From positions 1 to 43,465 of the forward strand of contig USHX01000014.1 in the NCBI GenBank assembly GCA_900554565.1: 43,465 bases of DNA, given 5' to 3'. Positions 16,875-24,208 of the stretch are shown here, piece by piece. A model generated the notes under the pieces. That model was not told the DNA's origin. It saw nothing but the letters and a program-made list of their open reading frames with translations, and searched no databases. The first letter of the stretch is position 1, and each line of letters begins with the position of its first letter. This stretch comes from an uncultured Clostridium sp. Lineage in GTDB: Bacteria; Bacillota; Clostridia; TANB77; CAG-508. Both the position numbers and the translations under genes were made by a program.

Positions 16875-17597
16875 ATGGAGTTAGAAAAATTTTCGGAAAT
16901 TTTCGCAGATTATTTAAAAGAAATAAATATTGTGCTTAACGAAGAACAAGTTGAGCAATTTTATAAATATATGAATCTATTAATAGAATGGAATGAAAAA
17001 ATAAATTTAACAGCAATAACAAAACCGGAAGAAATAATATTAAAACATTTTGTAGACTCATTAACAATTGCAAAATACATAAAAAAAGAAGAAACACTAG
17101 TAGATATGGGAACTGGAGCAGGATTCCCAGGAATACCATTAAAAATATATAAAAAAGATTTAAAAGTCACATTAGTAGATTCATTAAATAAAAGAATAAA
17201 ATTTTTAAACGAAGTAATTGAGCAACTAAATCTAGAAAAAATAGAAACAATACATGCAAGAGCAGAGGAGTTTGGTAAAAACAAGAAATATAGAGAAAAA
17301 TTCGATATATCAACTTCAAGAGCAGTTGCAAATCTTTCAACATTATCTGAGTACTTAATACCATTAGTAAAGGTAAATGGAAAAGTGATAAGTATGAAGG
17401 GACAAGAAGTACAAGAAGAAGTAAAACAAGCACAAAAAGCAATACAAATATTAGGTGGAAAAATAGTAGAAAAAGAGAGCTTTAATTTGCCAAAAAGTGA
17501 CAATAAAAGAAACATAATAATAATAGAAAAAATGAAAAATACGCCAGCTAAATACCCTAGAAAACCAGGCACTCCAGCCAAAGAGCCAATACAATAA
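16875..17597 (+). CDS. rsmG: 16S rRNA m7G527 methyltransferase RsmG (GidB)
   Basis: S-adenosylmethionine-dependent methyltransferase that modifies G527 of 16S rRNA. It has 240 residues, the normal length. The N-terminal cap ends in the conserved YKYMNLLIEWNEKINLTAI. The SAM-binding motif DMGTGAGFPGIPLKI is near residue 78. The typical C-terminal tail PRKPGTPAKEPIQ is present. The family motifs SRAVANL and MKGQ follow the Rossmann core. It is the last gene before the terminator at 17631. Confidence 0.97.
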   Translation: MELEKFSEIFADYLKEINIVLNEEQVEQFYKYMNLLIEWNEKINLTAITKPEEIILKHFVDSLTIAKYIKKEETLVDMGTGAGFPGIPLKIYKKDLKVTLVDSLNKRIKFLNEVIEQLNLEKIETIHARAEEFGKNKKYREKFDISTSRAVANLSTLSEYLIPLVKVNGKVISMKGQEVQEEVKQAQKAIQILGGKIVEKESFNLPKSDNKRNIIIIEKMKNTPAKYPRKPGTPAKEPIQ

Positions 17598-17630
17598 AAT
17601 AAGACAAGTTCTAAAGGAACAAAAAAATAG

Positions 17631-17670
17631 AAAAAAGTCAATAAATTTGCAAAAATTCATTGACTTTTTT
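17631..17670 (+). terminator. Terminator after rsmG overlapping the parA -35
   Basis: AAAAAAGTCAAT (17631-17642) and ATTGACTTTTTT (17659-17670) are perfect 12-bp arms, ending in a T-run. The 3' arm also holds the TTGACT of the parA promoter, so the end of one transcription unit and the start of the next share the same bases. Confidence 0.85.
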
Positions 17671-17688
17671 ACTATAGTTTTATATTAT
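17660..17688 (+). promoter_or_regulatory. parA promoter
   Basis: TTGACT (17660-17665) is 17 nt from TATTAT (17683-17688). The transcript would have a 55-60-nt leader before the ATG at 17749. Confidence 0.65.
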
Positions 17689-17748
17689 ATTAGTGTAGAA
17701 AAAACAAAAACCAATAAATTAAATTTAACTAAAAATGGAGGCTAAAAA

Positions 17749-18537
17749 ATGGGGAAAGTAATATCAGTAGCAAACCAAAAAGGTGGGGTAGGAAAAACAA
17801 CTACAACAGTAAACTTGGGAACAATAATAGCAAAAAAAGGAAAAAAAGTCTTATTAATAGATGCAGATCCACAAGGGAATGCTTCAAGTGGGCTAGGAGT
17901 AGAAAAAGATGTAGAATACTCAACATATGACATACTAGTAAATGACACAAAATTAGAAGACACAATACAAGATACAATAATAAAAAATCTAAAAGTATGT
18001 CCAGCAAACATGAGCCTAGCTGGAGCTGAAGTAGAGCTAGTGTCAATGATGTCAAGAGAACAACGACTAAAAGAAAAACTAGATGAAATAAAAGATCAAT
18101 TTGACTATATCTTTATAGACTGTCCACCATCACTAGGATTAATAACATTAAACTCATTTACTGCATCAGACAGTGTATTAATACCGGTACAATGCGAATA
18201 TTTTGCCCTAGAAGGCCTAGGACAATTGTTAAATACTATAAATTTAGTAAAAAAACACTTAAACAAAAACATAAGAATAGAAGGGGCATTACTTACAATG
18301 TATGACATAAGAACAAACCTTTCAAATCAAGTAGTAAAAGAAGTAAAAAAATACTTTGAAAACAAAGTGTACAAAACAGTAATACCAAGAAATGTAAGAT
18401 TAAGTGAAGCGCCAAGCTATGGAATGCCAATAACGGAGTATGATCCACGCTCAAAAGGGGCAAAAAGCTATACTAAATTTGCAAGAGAATTTTTAAAGCA
18501 AAATGAAGAAGAGAAAAAAGCAAAACACATGCTATAA
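17749..18537 (+). CDS. parA: Chromosome partition ATPase ParA/Soj
   Basis: A ParA-type ATPase that binds DNA non-specifically and works with ParB in origin segregation; in Bacillus it also controls DnaA. It has 262 residues. The deviant Walker A is KGGVGKTTTTVNLG at residues 10-23. DADPQGNASSGLG follows near residue 40, then the Walker B region YIFIDCPPSLGLITLN and the C-terminal PRNVRLSEAPSYGMPI. The short N-terminus, without a helix-turn-helix, marks the chromosomal type. GGAGG precedes the ATG. parB follows. Confidence 0.97.
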   Translation: MGKVISVANQKGGVGKTTTTVNLGTIIAKKGKKVLLIDADPQGNASSGLGVEKDVEYSTYDILVNDTKLEDTIQDTIIKNLKVCPANMSLAGAEVELVSMMSREQRLKEKLDEIKDQFDYIFIDCPPSLGLITLNSFTASDSVLIPVQCEYFALEGLGQLLNTINLVKKHLNKNIRIEGALLTMYDIRTNLSNQVVKEVKKYFENKVYKTVIPRNVRLSEAPSYGMPITEYDPRSKGAKSYTKFAREFLKQNEEEKKAKHML

Positions 18538-18639
18538 TTGCTGAAATTTAAAGTATTTTAAACTTATCAAAATAACTGAAAATCAAAAGAACAATAAGAC
18601 AAAATGAGAAAAACACAAGATATAAAAGGAGGAAGAAAA

Positions 18640-19479
18640 ATGGCAAAAATGACAGGACTAGGAAAAGGGCTAGATGCATTATTTGGACCAACACCAGAAG
18701 AAGAACAAGTACAAGAAAATGACACATTAAAAACACTAAAAATAACAAATGTAGAACCAAACAGAGACCAACCAAGAAAAAGATTTGATCAAGAAGCGCT
18801 AGAAGAACTAGCAGAATCAATAAAAGAATATGGATTAATTCAACCAATAGTAGTAACAAAAAAAGATGGATATTACAGCATAGTTGCGGGAGAAAGAAGA
18901 TGGAGAGCATCTAAACTAGCAGGGCTAACAGAAATACCTGCAATAATAAGAGAAGACAATGAAAAAGTAAACTCAGAAATTTCATTAATAGAAAACATGC
19001 AAAGAGAGGACTTAAATCCAGTAGAAAAAGCAATGGGAATAAGAACTTTAATAGATAACTATGATATGTCACAAGAGGAAGTTGCTAAAAAACTAGGAAA
19101 AGGAAGAAGTACAATTGCAAACTGGGTAAGAGTTTTAAATTTAGAGCCGCGTGTGCTTGAAATGGCAAAAGAAGGAAAAATAACAGAAGGACATTGCAAA
19201 GCATTACTTGCAATAACAGACCCAGAAAAACAATATCAAACAGCAATACATATGTTAGAAAGAGGACAAACAGTAAGACAAATAGAGAAAAAGGCAAAAA
19301 TAAAAGAAACAAAAGAAGAGCAAAGAAGAAATCATATATTATATAAAAATATAGAAGACACTTTCCAAGGATTTTTCGGCTCAAAAGTAAAACTAGATGC
19401 AGGAAAAAGACGTGGAAAAATAATAATAGAATACACATCAAATGATGATTTAGAGAGAATTTTAGGATTAATTAAATAA
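18640..19479 (+). CDS. parB: Chromosome partition protein ParB/Spo0J
   Basis: A CTP-dependent DNA clamp that loads at parS sites near the origin. It has 279 residues from ATG 18640, which AAAGGAGG serves; the earlier ATG at 18604 gives an atypical extension. The start GLGKGLDALFG is the family's ParA-stimulating tail. The CTP-binding GERRWRASKLAG and ENMQREDLNPVEKA follow, then the helix-turn-helix TQEEVAKKLGKGRSTIANWVRVLNL-like segment (here MSQEEVAKKLG). The C-terminal dimerisation domain ends ILGLIK. No perfect parS was found in the window. Confidence 0.96.
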   Translation: MAKMTGLGKGLDALFGPTPEEEQVQENDTLKTLKITNVEPNRDQPRKRFDQEALEELAESIKEYGLIQPIVVTKKDGYYSIVAGERRWRASKLAGLTEIPAIIREDNEKVNSEISLIENMQREDLNPVEKAMGIRTLIDNYDMSQEEVAKKLGKGRSTIANWVRVLNLEPRVLEMAKEGKITEGHCKALLAITDPEKQYQTAIHMLERGQTVRQIEKKAKIKETKEEQRRNHILYKNIEDTFQGFFGSKVKLDAGKRRGKIIIEYTSNDDLERILGLIK

Positions 19480-19498
19480 AAAGAAAAGAGTTGATTAA

Positions 19499-19999
19499 AT
19501 GGCAAATATAATAAACGAAATAGGTATAGAAAACTGTTTTTCAATATTAATAATAATAAATTTAATATTATTAATAGGATTTATAATAACAATACTAAAA
19601 ACTGAAAAACTAAAGAAAAAATATGAAAATTTCATTAAAAAACTAGGAAATGGTAAAACAATAGAAGAAGACCTAGAAAATTACATGTATAGAGTTGAAA
19701 GAGTAGAAAAACAAAATGCAGAAATGGCAAACTTTATACAAACATTAGATAAAGATTTAGAAAAATGTATACAAAAAATAGGAATTGTTAGATACAATGC
19801 TTTTAAAGATACAGGAAGTGATTTAAGCTTTACATTAGCATTATTAGATGAAAAAAATAATGGTGTAGTTCTAAATGGAATATATTCAAGAGAAATGTCA
19901 AATATTTATGCTAAACCAGTAAAAGATGGAAAATCACAATATACTTTATCAGAAGAAGAACAAGAGGCTATAAAAAGATCAATTGAAATGAAATTATAA
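19499..19999 (+). CDS. DUF4446 membrane-anchored protein
   Basis: 166 residues. One N-terminal membrane helix (about 14-34, SILIIINLILLIGFIITI) is followed by a coiled-coil-like segment (35-95). A conserved C-terminal domain contains GIVRYNAFKDTGSDLSFTLALLDEKNNGVVL and ends YTLSEEEQEAIKRS. This is the DUF4446 pattern, a family regularly placed after parB in Clostridia. Its function is unknown; the position suggests a link to origin handling or the cell envelope, which is inference only. It begins 20 bp after parB. Confidence 0.9.
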   Translation: MANIINEIGIENCFSILIIINLILLIGFIITILKTEKLKKKYENFIKKLGNGKTIEEDLENYMYRVERVEKQNAEMANFIQTLDKDLEKCIQKIGIVRYNAFKDTGSDLSFTLALLDEKNNGVVLNGIYSREMSNIYAKPVKDGKSQYTLSEEEQEAIKRSIEMKL

Positions 20000-20015
20000 T
20001 AAAATAAATATGAAG

Positions 20016-20055
20016 AAGCTCCCAGTTAGTGTTAATAACTAATGGGAGCTTTTAT
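20016..20055. terminator. Bidirectional terminator after DUF4446
   Basis: AAGCTCCCA-TTAGT pairs with ACTAAT-GGGAGCTT (20016-20051, one bulged G), followed by TTATAAAAA. It lies between the convergent DUF4446 gene and the minus-strand gene at 20077. Confidence 0.8.
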
Positions 20056-20076
20056 AAAAAGTCTAAATAAAGCTTT

Positions 20077-20361
20077 TTATTTATGTTTTTGACTTACTCT
20101 TATAATGTACTTATTCCCGATTTTAAAACTAGTTTTAAAAAAGCGTTTAGTACAATTATTTTCAAATACTTTAAATGTTAAATGATTTGAAAAACAGAAT
20201 ATAAAAAAGTTTTGACCATTATTGTTAGCAGAGTTAACTAAAGAAATTAATTCCACTAAAATAAGTTTTTCCTTAACTTTTAAACTTGTTTTTGTTTTTC
20301 GCATTTGCTTTTTAAACCGTGGATTTATTATATCCATGATGATTAAGTTATTTTCAGTCAA
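20077..20361 (-). CDS. Small basic hypothetical protein, TTG start
   Basis: 94 residues, rich in lysine, asparagine and phenylalanine. I do not recognise the family. An early basic segment (RFKKQMRKTKTSLKVKEK) is followed by alternating hydrophobic strands (NFFIFCFSNHLTFKVF...KIGNKYIIRV). The start is TTG at 20361, 8 nt after a perfect AAAGGAGG. An upstream promoter supports real expression: TTGTAA, 17 nt, TATACT on the minus strand at about 20400-20428. Two cysteines are present and no signal peptide or membrane helix is evident. Confidence 0.65.
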   Translation of the reverse strand: MTENNLIIMDIINPRFKKQMRKTKTSLKVKEKLILVELISLVNSANNNGQNFFIFCFSNHLTFKVFENNCTKRFFKTSFKIGNKYIIRVSQKHK

Positions 20362-20527
20362 AATATATACCTCCTTTAGGCTATTTGCCGTGCATGATAG
20401 TATAACACAAATTACAAATATTTACAATAGTAAAAGGCAAAAAACTTGAAATTGGGCATGAAATTAAGTTTTATAATTAGGGAAGTTGAATGGCTGGCAA
20501 AAAAATGAAAAATTAATAAATTTACTA

Positions 20528-20556
20528 TTGACAAATGATAATAAAAATGCTATCAT
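20528..20556 (+). promoter_or_regulatory. Promoter of the tRNA-Ser genes
   Basis: TTGACA (20528-20533), 17 nt, TATCAT (20551-20556). The transcript would start about 25 nt before the first tRNA. Confidence 0.75.
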
Positions 20557-20588
20557 AAGTACTGTCGCTGGACATTTGTCTAGAATAT

Positions 20589-20680
<92 letters not shown>

Positions 20681-20691
20681 AAACAAAAAGG

Positions 20692-20735
20692 GCTAGATAT
20701 TTCAAAAAGATATAGTAAATATCTAGCTCTTATTT
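20692..20735 (+). terminator. Hairpin between the two tRNA-Ser genes
   Basis: GCTAGATATTT (20692-20702) pairs exactly with AAATATCTAGC (20717-20727), followed by TCTTATTTAT. The T-run is modest, so partial read-through into the second tRNA is likely; I see no separate promoter for it. Confidence 0.65.
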
Positions 20736-20743
20736 ATAAATAT

Positions 20744-20833
20744 GGAGATGTACCCAAGTGGTGAAGGGGACTGTTTGCTAAACAGTTAGGTCGTGAAAAC
20801 GGCGCGGAGGTTCGAACCCTCTCATCTCCGCCA
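20744..20833 (+). tRNA. tRNA-Ser (anticodon GCU)
   Basis: The acceptor GGAGATG pairs with CATCTCC, with CCA encoded. The anticodon stem ACTGT/ACAGT holds the loop TTGCTAA, with GCT as anticodon. The long variable arm (about 20788-20805) is again of the serine type. It reads AGC and AGU. Confidence 0.97.
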
Positions 20834-20836
20834 AAG

Positions 20837-20868
20837 AAAAATGCAAAGCTTAAAACTTTGCATTTTTT
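20837..20868. terminator. Terminator after tRNA-Ser(GCU)
   Basis: AAAAATGCAAAG (20837-20848) and CTTTGCATTTTT (20856-20867) are perfect arms with T-runs in both directions. It also ends the convergent regulator gene at 20875. Confidence 0.85.
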
Positions 20869-20874
20869 GCGTAA

Positions 20875-21087
20875 TTAATGTGATTTTATAAATAGATCAT
20901 TTGGATTACATTTCAAAATATTGCACAATAATTCTAGATTTTCATATTTAATAGAATGAGTTCTGTTTGATATTAAATTATTAAAATTTGTGTATGAAGT
21001 TGGCTTTCTGTTATTTAATTGATTAAAAAGCCAATATTTTGATTTGTTTTGAATTTTTAAAATATTTAATACATTTAACTGCAACAT
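20875..21087 (-). CDS. Small Cro/CI-type helix-turn-helix regulator
   Basis: 70 residues. The whole protein fits one helix-turn-helix domain of the XRE group: a first helix LNVLNILKIQNKSKYWLFNQLN, then TSYTNFNNLIS as the recognition region, and the closing IKYENLELLCNILKCNPNDLF, a very common end of this domain. AAGGAGG precedes the ATG. The gene stands alone between the tRNAs and a small membrane protein on the opposite strand; its divergent neighbour may be its target, which is inference. Confidence 0.85.
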   Translation of the reverse strand: MLQLNVLNILKIQNKSKYWLFNQLNNRKPTSYTNFNNLISNRTHSIKYENLELLCNILKCNPNDLFIKSH

Positions 21088-21185
21088 ATAAATCCTCCTT
21101 GTAATATCAATATTGAATATTTTATTATAATATTAATATATAATGCAACTATTAGGAAGTTAGCATAAATGAAGAAAATATGAGT

Positions 21186-21214
21186 TTGACATAAAATTAG
21201 ATAAATGTTAGAAT
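21186..21214 (+). promoter_or_regulatory. Promoter of the small membrane protein
   Basis: TTGACA (21186-21191), 17 nt, TAGAAT (21209-21214). A short inverted repeat AAGCGTAAATACGCTT (21226-21241) follows in the leader, directly before the ribosome site; it could be a hairpin or an operator. Confidence 0.75.
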
Positions 21215-21256
21215 AGTAAATTGTAAAGCGTAAATACGCTTCTTGGAGGAAAAAAT

Positions 21257-21484
21257 ATGAAAATAATTATTTTCATTTTGGCACTTGTATGTGTCTTTGC
21301 ATTTTTGGAAATATTTTTAAGCGTTTTTAAATATTTTATAATACTTAGTGGTATTTCACTTATAATTTTTGGATTTATAGTGTTTTTTGAAAATATAAGA
21401 AATTTATACGTGGTTAGAGAATCAATGTATATTCCTGCTATTATGATTTTAGTTGGAATAGTTGTGTTAAAAATATTTTCATAA
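21257..21484 (+). CDS. Small hydrophobic membrane protein
   Basis: 75 residues, almost all in three hydrophobic stretches (about 3-20, 24-46 and 58-74), with one charged loop (ENIRNLYVVRES) between the second and third. I do not recognise the family. TTGGAGG lies 7 nt before the ATG, and the gene has its own promoter and terminator, so it is a real single-gene unit. The hairpin in its leader suggests control at that point. Confidence 0.7.
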   Translation: MKIIIFILALVCVFAFLEIFLSVFKYFIILSGISLIIFGFIVFFENIRNLYVVRESMYIPAIMILVGIVVLKIFS

Positions 21485-21488
21485 TTTG

Positions 21489-21519
21489 ATAGTGGTGCAA
21501 AATTGCACTGCTATTTTTG
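21489..21519 (+). terminator. Terminator of the small membrane protein gene
   Basis: ATAGTGGTGCAA (21489-21500) pairs with TTGCACTGCTAT (21503-21514), with two G-T pairs and a very short loop, then a T-run. Confidence 0.75.
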
Positions 21520-21602
21520 TTGAGAAATTTTGTATGGAGCATATTAAAATGACAAAATTGTTAATAATTATCAAGAAAATAAAATAAGGCCTGCAAAAAT
21601 TG

Positions 21603-21631
21603 TTGAAAAAAGCAATTGGGTATAGTATAAT
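21603..21631 (+). promoter_or_regulatory. Promoter of the T4SS pilin genes
   Basis: TTGAAA (21603-21608), 17 nt, TATAAT (21626-21631). It starts the right-hand T4SS locus 40 bp before the first ribosome site. Confidence 0.75.
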
Positions 21632-21670
21632 TAATATAGATGTGGAAAAATCAATAAAAGAGGTGAGGTA

Positions 21671-22762
21671 ATGAGAAAAATAATAGGAAAAATAATCTTA
21701 GTTTTATTGTTAAGTATAATGATTCTAAGCATGAATATACAAGTATTTGCGGATTACAATGATTTTCAAAAATTATATTTGGATGTAACATTAGAACAAT
21801 TAGTTAGTAATGTAAACAGTGGAAAGATATCAAAGAAAAGTGCAGCAGATGCTATAAAATCTGGAAAAACTACAGACAAATTTATATCTATAAGTTGTTA
21901 TCCGTTATTTGAAAAAAATAAAAATTTTAAGAAATATAAGGATACATATCTAGATGCAACAAAGAAAGCGGAAAATCAAGAGGCATTTATAGAAAATTCT
22001 GTTAAAAGAATAGCAAGTGGTAGTGAAGCAACTAAATTAAAAAATGTTGTAAAAGCATACTTAGAGTTAGAAAAAATAGAGGCATATGTAGAAGGCATTA
22101 CGAAGGAAAATGAAACAAATCAGAAATTAAATGACAATGAAGAGGCACAAAATGCAATGATTGATTATAGTGTTACACAAATGGTTGACACATATGTTAG
22201 CCATGGACATACTATAGAAAAAATTAAAGGATTAGCAAAAGGAAATAGTATATTGAAAGCCTGGTATAAAGCTATTGTAACAGATAATAAACAACCAGAT
22301 AAACCAGGAGATACTGTTTCAGGAGATTCACATACATATAGAGATGATAGATATAGTTTAAGGACAGCTTTAATAAATTGGAAAGATGATAAAGACAATG
22401 CAGAAGATAACCCAATATATCAACAACCAGGACAGAAGAACGATGGGAAAAATTTATCATCAGAAAAAAGTTTAGAAGATATGGTAAATGATGCAGATTC
22501 ATTTGTAAATACAGGGACAGCACAATATAACCAAGAGAGTATGCAAAACTTTTCAAAAACAATTTATAATATAATGTTTACAATAGGTATATTTGCTGCA
22601 GTTATTGTAGGTGGAGTTATAGGAATTAGACTAATGATTTCAAGTGCTTCAGAAAAAGCAGAAGCAAAAAAATTATTAGTACCATATGTTGTAGGTTGTG
22701 TTGTAGTATTTGGTGGATTTGGAATATGGAAACTAGTAGTAACAATATTACAAGGAATATAG
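21671..22762 (+). CDS. Large exported protein with a C-terminal VirB2-like domain
   Basis: 363 residues. A signal peptide is at 1-27 (LLLSIMILSMNIQVFADY). A long lysine-rich, probably extracellular region at 28-290 has no recognised domain. The last 70 residues form a two-helix hairpin, with GVIGIRLMISSASEKAEAKKLLVPYVVG between the helices. That is the same pattern as the two short pilins that follow. It looks like a VirB2/TrbC-type subunit fused to a large surface domain, perhaps an adhesin or pilus tip; that role is inference. GAGGTGAGG precedes the ATG. The next gene starts 12 bp later. Confidence 0.75.
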   Translation: MRKIIGKIILVLLLSIMILSMNIQVFADYNDFQKLYLDVTLEQLVSNVNSGKISKKSAADAIKSGKTTDKFISISCYPLFEKNKNFKKYKDTYLDATKKAENQEAFIENSVKRIASGSEATKLKNVVKAYLELEKIEAYVEGITKENETNQKLNDNEEAQNAMIDYSVTQMVDTYVSHGHTIEKIKGLAKGNSILKAWYKAIVTDNKQPDKPGDTVSGDSHTYRDDRYSLRTALINWKDDKDNAEDNPIYQQPGQKNDGKNLSSEKSLEDMVNDADSFVNTGTAQYNQESMQNFSKTIYNIMFTIGIFAAVIVGGVIGIRLMISSASEKAEAKKLLVPYVVGCVVVFGGFGIWKLVVTILQGI

Positions 22763-22774
22763 GAGGTGTAGCTT

Positions 22775-23143
22775 ATGAAGGCAAGAAACAAGGTTGTGGT
22801 AATATTACTGATGTTAATTATATTAATAGCTTCATTTTTTGTAACAAATTATTGCTATGCTGATGATTTAGGATTAGGAAGTTTGAATAATTACAAAGGT
22901 GGAGCTGCTACACCTGAAAAACTTAGTAACAGAGTAGGAAAAATACTAGTAATTATTCGAATAATAGGAACAGTAACCTCTGTTGTTATGCTAATAGTAA
23001 TAGGACTTAAGTTTATGCTAGGCAGTGTAGAAGAAAAAGCAGAATATAAACAAAGTTTAAAACCATATATAATAGGTGCATTATTATTATTCACAGGAAC
23101 ATTAATACCACAATTAATGTATGAATTTTCAAAAGAAATATAG
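22775..23143 (+). CDS. VirB2/TrbC-like T4SS pilin subunit
   Basis: 122 residues. A signal peptide at 1-30 ends NYCYADD. A short glycine-rich mature start (LGSLNNYKGGAATP) is followed by two membrane helices (about 50-75 and 92-115). Between them lies GLKFMLGSVEEKAEYKQSLKPYIIGA, the hallmark shared with the next gene. This is the layout of VirB2-type pilins, which line or extend the secretion channel. It lies 12 bp after the large pilin-domain protein, with AGGAGGTG before the ATG. Confidence 0.85.
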   Translation: MKARNKVVVILLMLIILIASFFVTNYCYADDLGLGSLNNYKGGAATPEKLSNRVGKILVIIRIIGTVTSVVMLIVIGLKFMLGSVEEKAEYKQSLKPYIIGALLLFTGTLIPQLMYEFSKEI

Positions 23144-23159
23144 AAAATTTTGAAAAAAG

Positions 23160-23188
23160 TTGCAAAAAAAAATAGTAAATGATATAAT
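23160..23188 (+). promoter_or_regulatory. Internal promoter before the third pilin gene
   Basis: TTGCAA (23160-23165), 17 nt, TATAAT (23183-23188). It would raise expression of the major pilin gene at 23256 above that of its neighbours. Confidence 0.65.
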
Positions 23189-23255
23189 TAAAAAGATTAA
23201 AGTTTTTAAAATTCTAAAAAAGAGTTTTTATATAAATAAAGAGGGAGGGAAAAAG

Positions 23256-23624
23256 ATGAATAAAAAAATGTTAAAAATAGTTAATATTTGTCTAATAGCT
23301 ATATTTGTAATAACAATTGTATCAACATCTGTTTTTGCAATTGAACCAAAAGATGTAGTATCTAATGGAACAGTTCAAGGCGCAACAGAAATAGGTAGTG
23401 TAGGTAATAGTATTGTTGGAATTCTACAAACTGTTGGAATTGTATTATCAGTAGTTGTATTAATAGTATTAGGTATTAAATATATGATGGGTAGTGCAGA
23501 AGAAAAAGCAGAGTACAAAAAAACAATGATGCCATACTTAGTTGGTGCAGCACTTATATTTGCAGCATCAGCATTAGCTCAAGTAGTATATCAATTCTTT
23601 ATGGGAATATCTTCAGCTAAATAA
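23256..23624 (+). CDS. VirB2/TrbC-like T4SS pilin subunit (second copy)
   Basis: 122 residues from ATG 23256, served by GGGAGGG; an in-frame longer reading from 23160 covers the promoter and is unlikely. The signal peptide ends VSTSVFAIE. Two helices flank GIKYMMGSAEEKAEYKKTMMPYLVGA. It is a close paralogue of the gene at 22775. Its own promoter and a strong terminator directly after it suggest that it is the abundant pilin. Confidence 0.85.
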   Translation: MNKKMLKIVNICLIAIFVITIVSTSVFAIEPKDVVSNGTVQGATEIGSVGNSIVGILQTVGIVLSVVVLIVLGIKYMMGSAEEKAEYKKTMMPYLVGAALIFAASALAQVVYQFFMGISSAK

Positions 23625-23651
23625 CAAGTATATAAACTATAAAAAAATAGA

Positions 23652-23686
23652 AATATCTAGGGAAACATATCCTAGGTATTTTTTTG
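23652..23686 (+). terminator. Terminator after the pilin genes
   Basis: AATATCTAGG (23652-23661) pairs with CCTAGGTATT (23671-23680), followed by TTTTTG. It separates pilin genes from the channel operon. Confidence 0.85.
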
Positions 23687-23753
23687 TATTTATTACGACA
23701 TTATTACAAAACCATTAAAAATATATTATTTTGACTTTTTTCGCTTAAAATAG

Positions 23754-23781
23754 TTACAATTCGCAGTTTTTTTGGTATAAT
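23754..23781 (+). promoter_or_regulatory. Promoter of the T4SS channel operon
   Basis: TTACAA (23754-23759), 16 nt, perfect TATAAT (23776-23781). It drives the genes from 23828 to 35965, which have no internal terminator that I can see. Confidence 0.65.
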
Positions 23782-23827
23782 TATATACAAGTGAGAATGG
23801 ATAAAAAGTACAAAGGAGGAACAAACT

Positions 23828-24208
23828 TTGGGAACATATAATTTACCAAGAAATGTAAAAGGTGAAGGAAGAATACTATTTGTATTTTCAACAAAAGCAT
23901 TAATATATACAGCAATAGGAGCAGTAGTAGGATTAATATTTTATTTTATATTTAGTCTATTTAATTTTACCATAGGAGGCTTAATAGCAATAGGAGTATT
24001 TGGACTAATAGGGTTTATAATAGGAACATTTAAAATGCCTGACTCAACAGCATTTGAAATAACTAAAAAAACAGGTGGAGAAAACATAGATGATGTAATA
24101 AAAAGAGCAATAAAATTCAAAATGCAAAAAAATAGAATATATGTCTATGAAGAAGAAAAAGTAAACAAAACAAAAGAAAAAGAAAGTGAGGAAGGTAAAA
24201 ATGAGTAA
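23828..24208 (+). CDS. PrgI family (VirB3-like) T4SS protein, TTG start
   Basis: 126 residues. It starts at TTG, 8 nt after AAAGGAGG. The opening TYNLPRNVKGEGRILFVFSTKALIYTAIG is the PrgI pattern (short polar N-terminus, then paired helices). Two helices, at about 24-45 and 49-70, are followed by FKMPDSTAFEITKKTGGENIDDVIKRAIKFK and a charged tail. PrgI proteins occupy the VirB3 position before VirB4 in Gram-positive T4SS loci. It overlaps the next gene by 8 bp. Confidence 0.9.
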   Translation: MGTYNLPRNVKGEGRILFVFSTKALIYTAIGAVVGLIFYFIFSLFNFTIGGLIAIGVFGLIGFIIGTFKMPDSTAFEITKKTGGENIDDVIKRAIKFKMQKNRIYVYEEEKVNKTKEKESEEGKNE

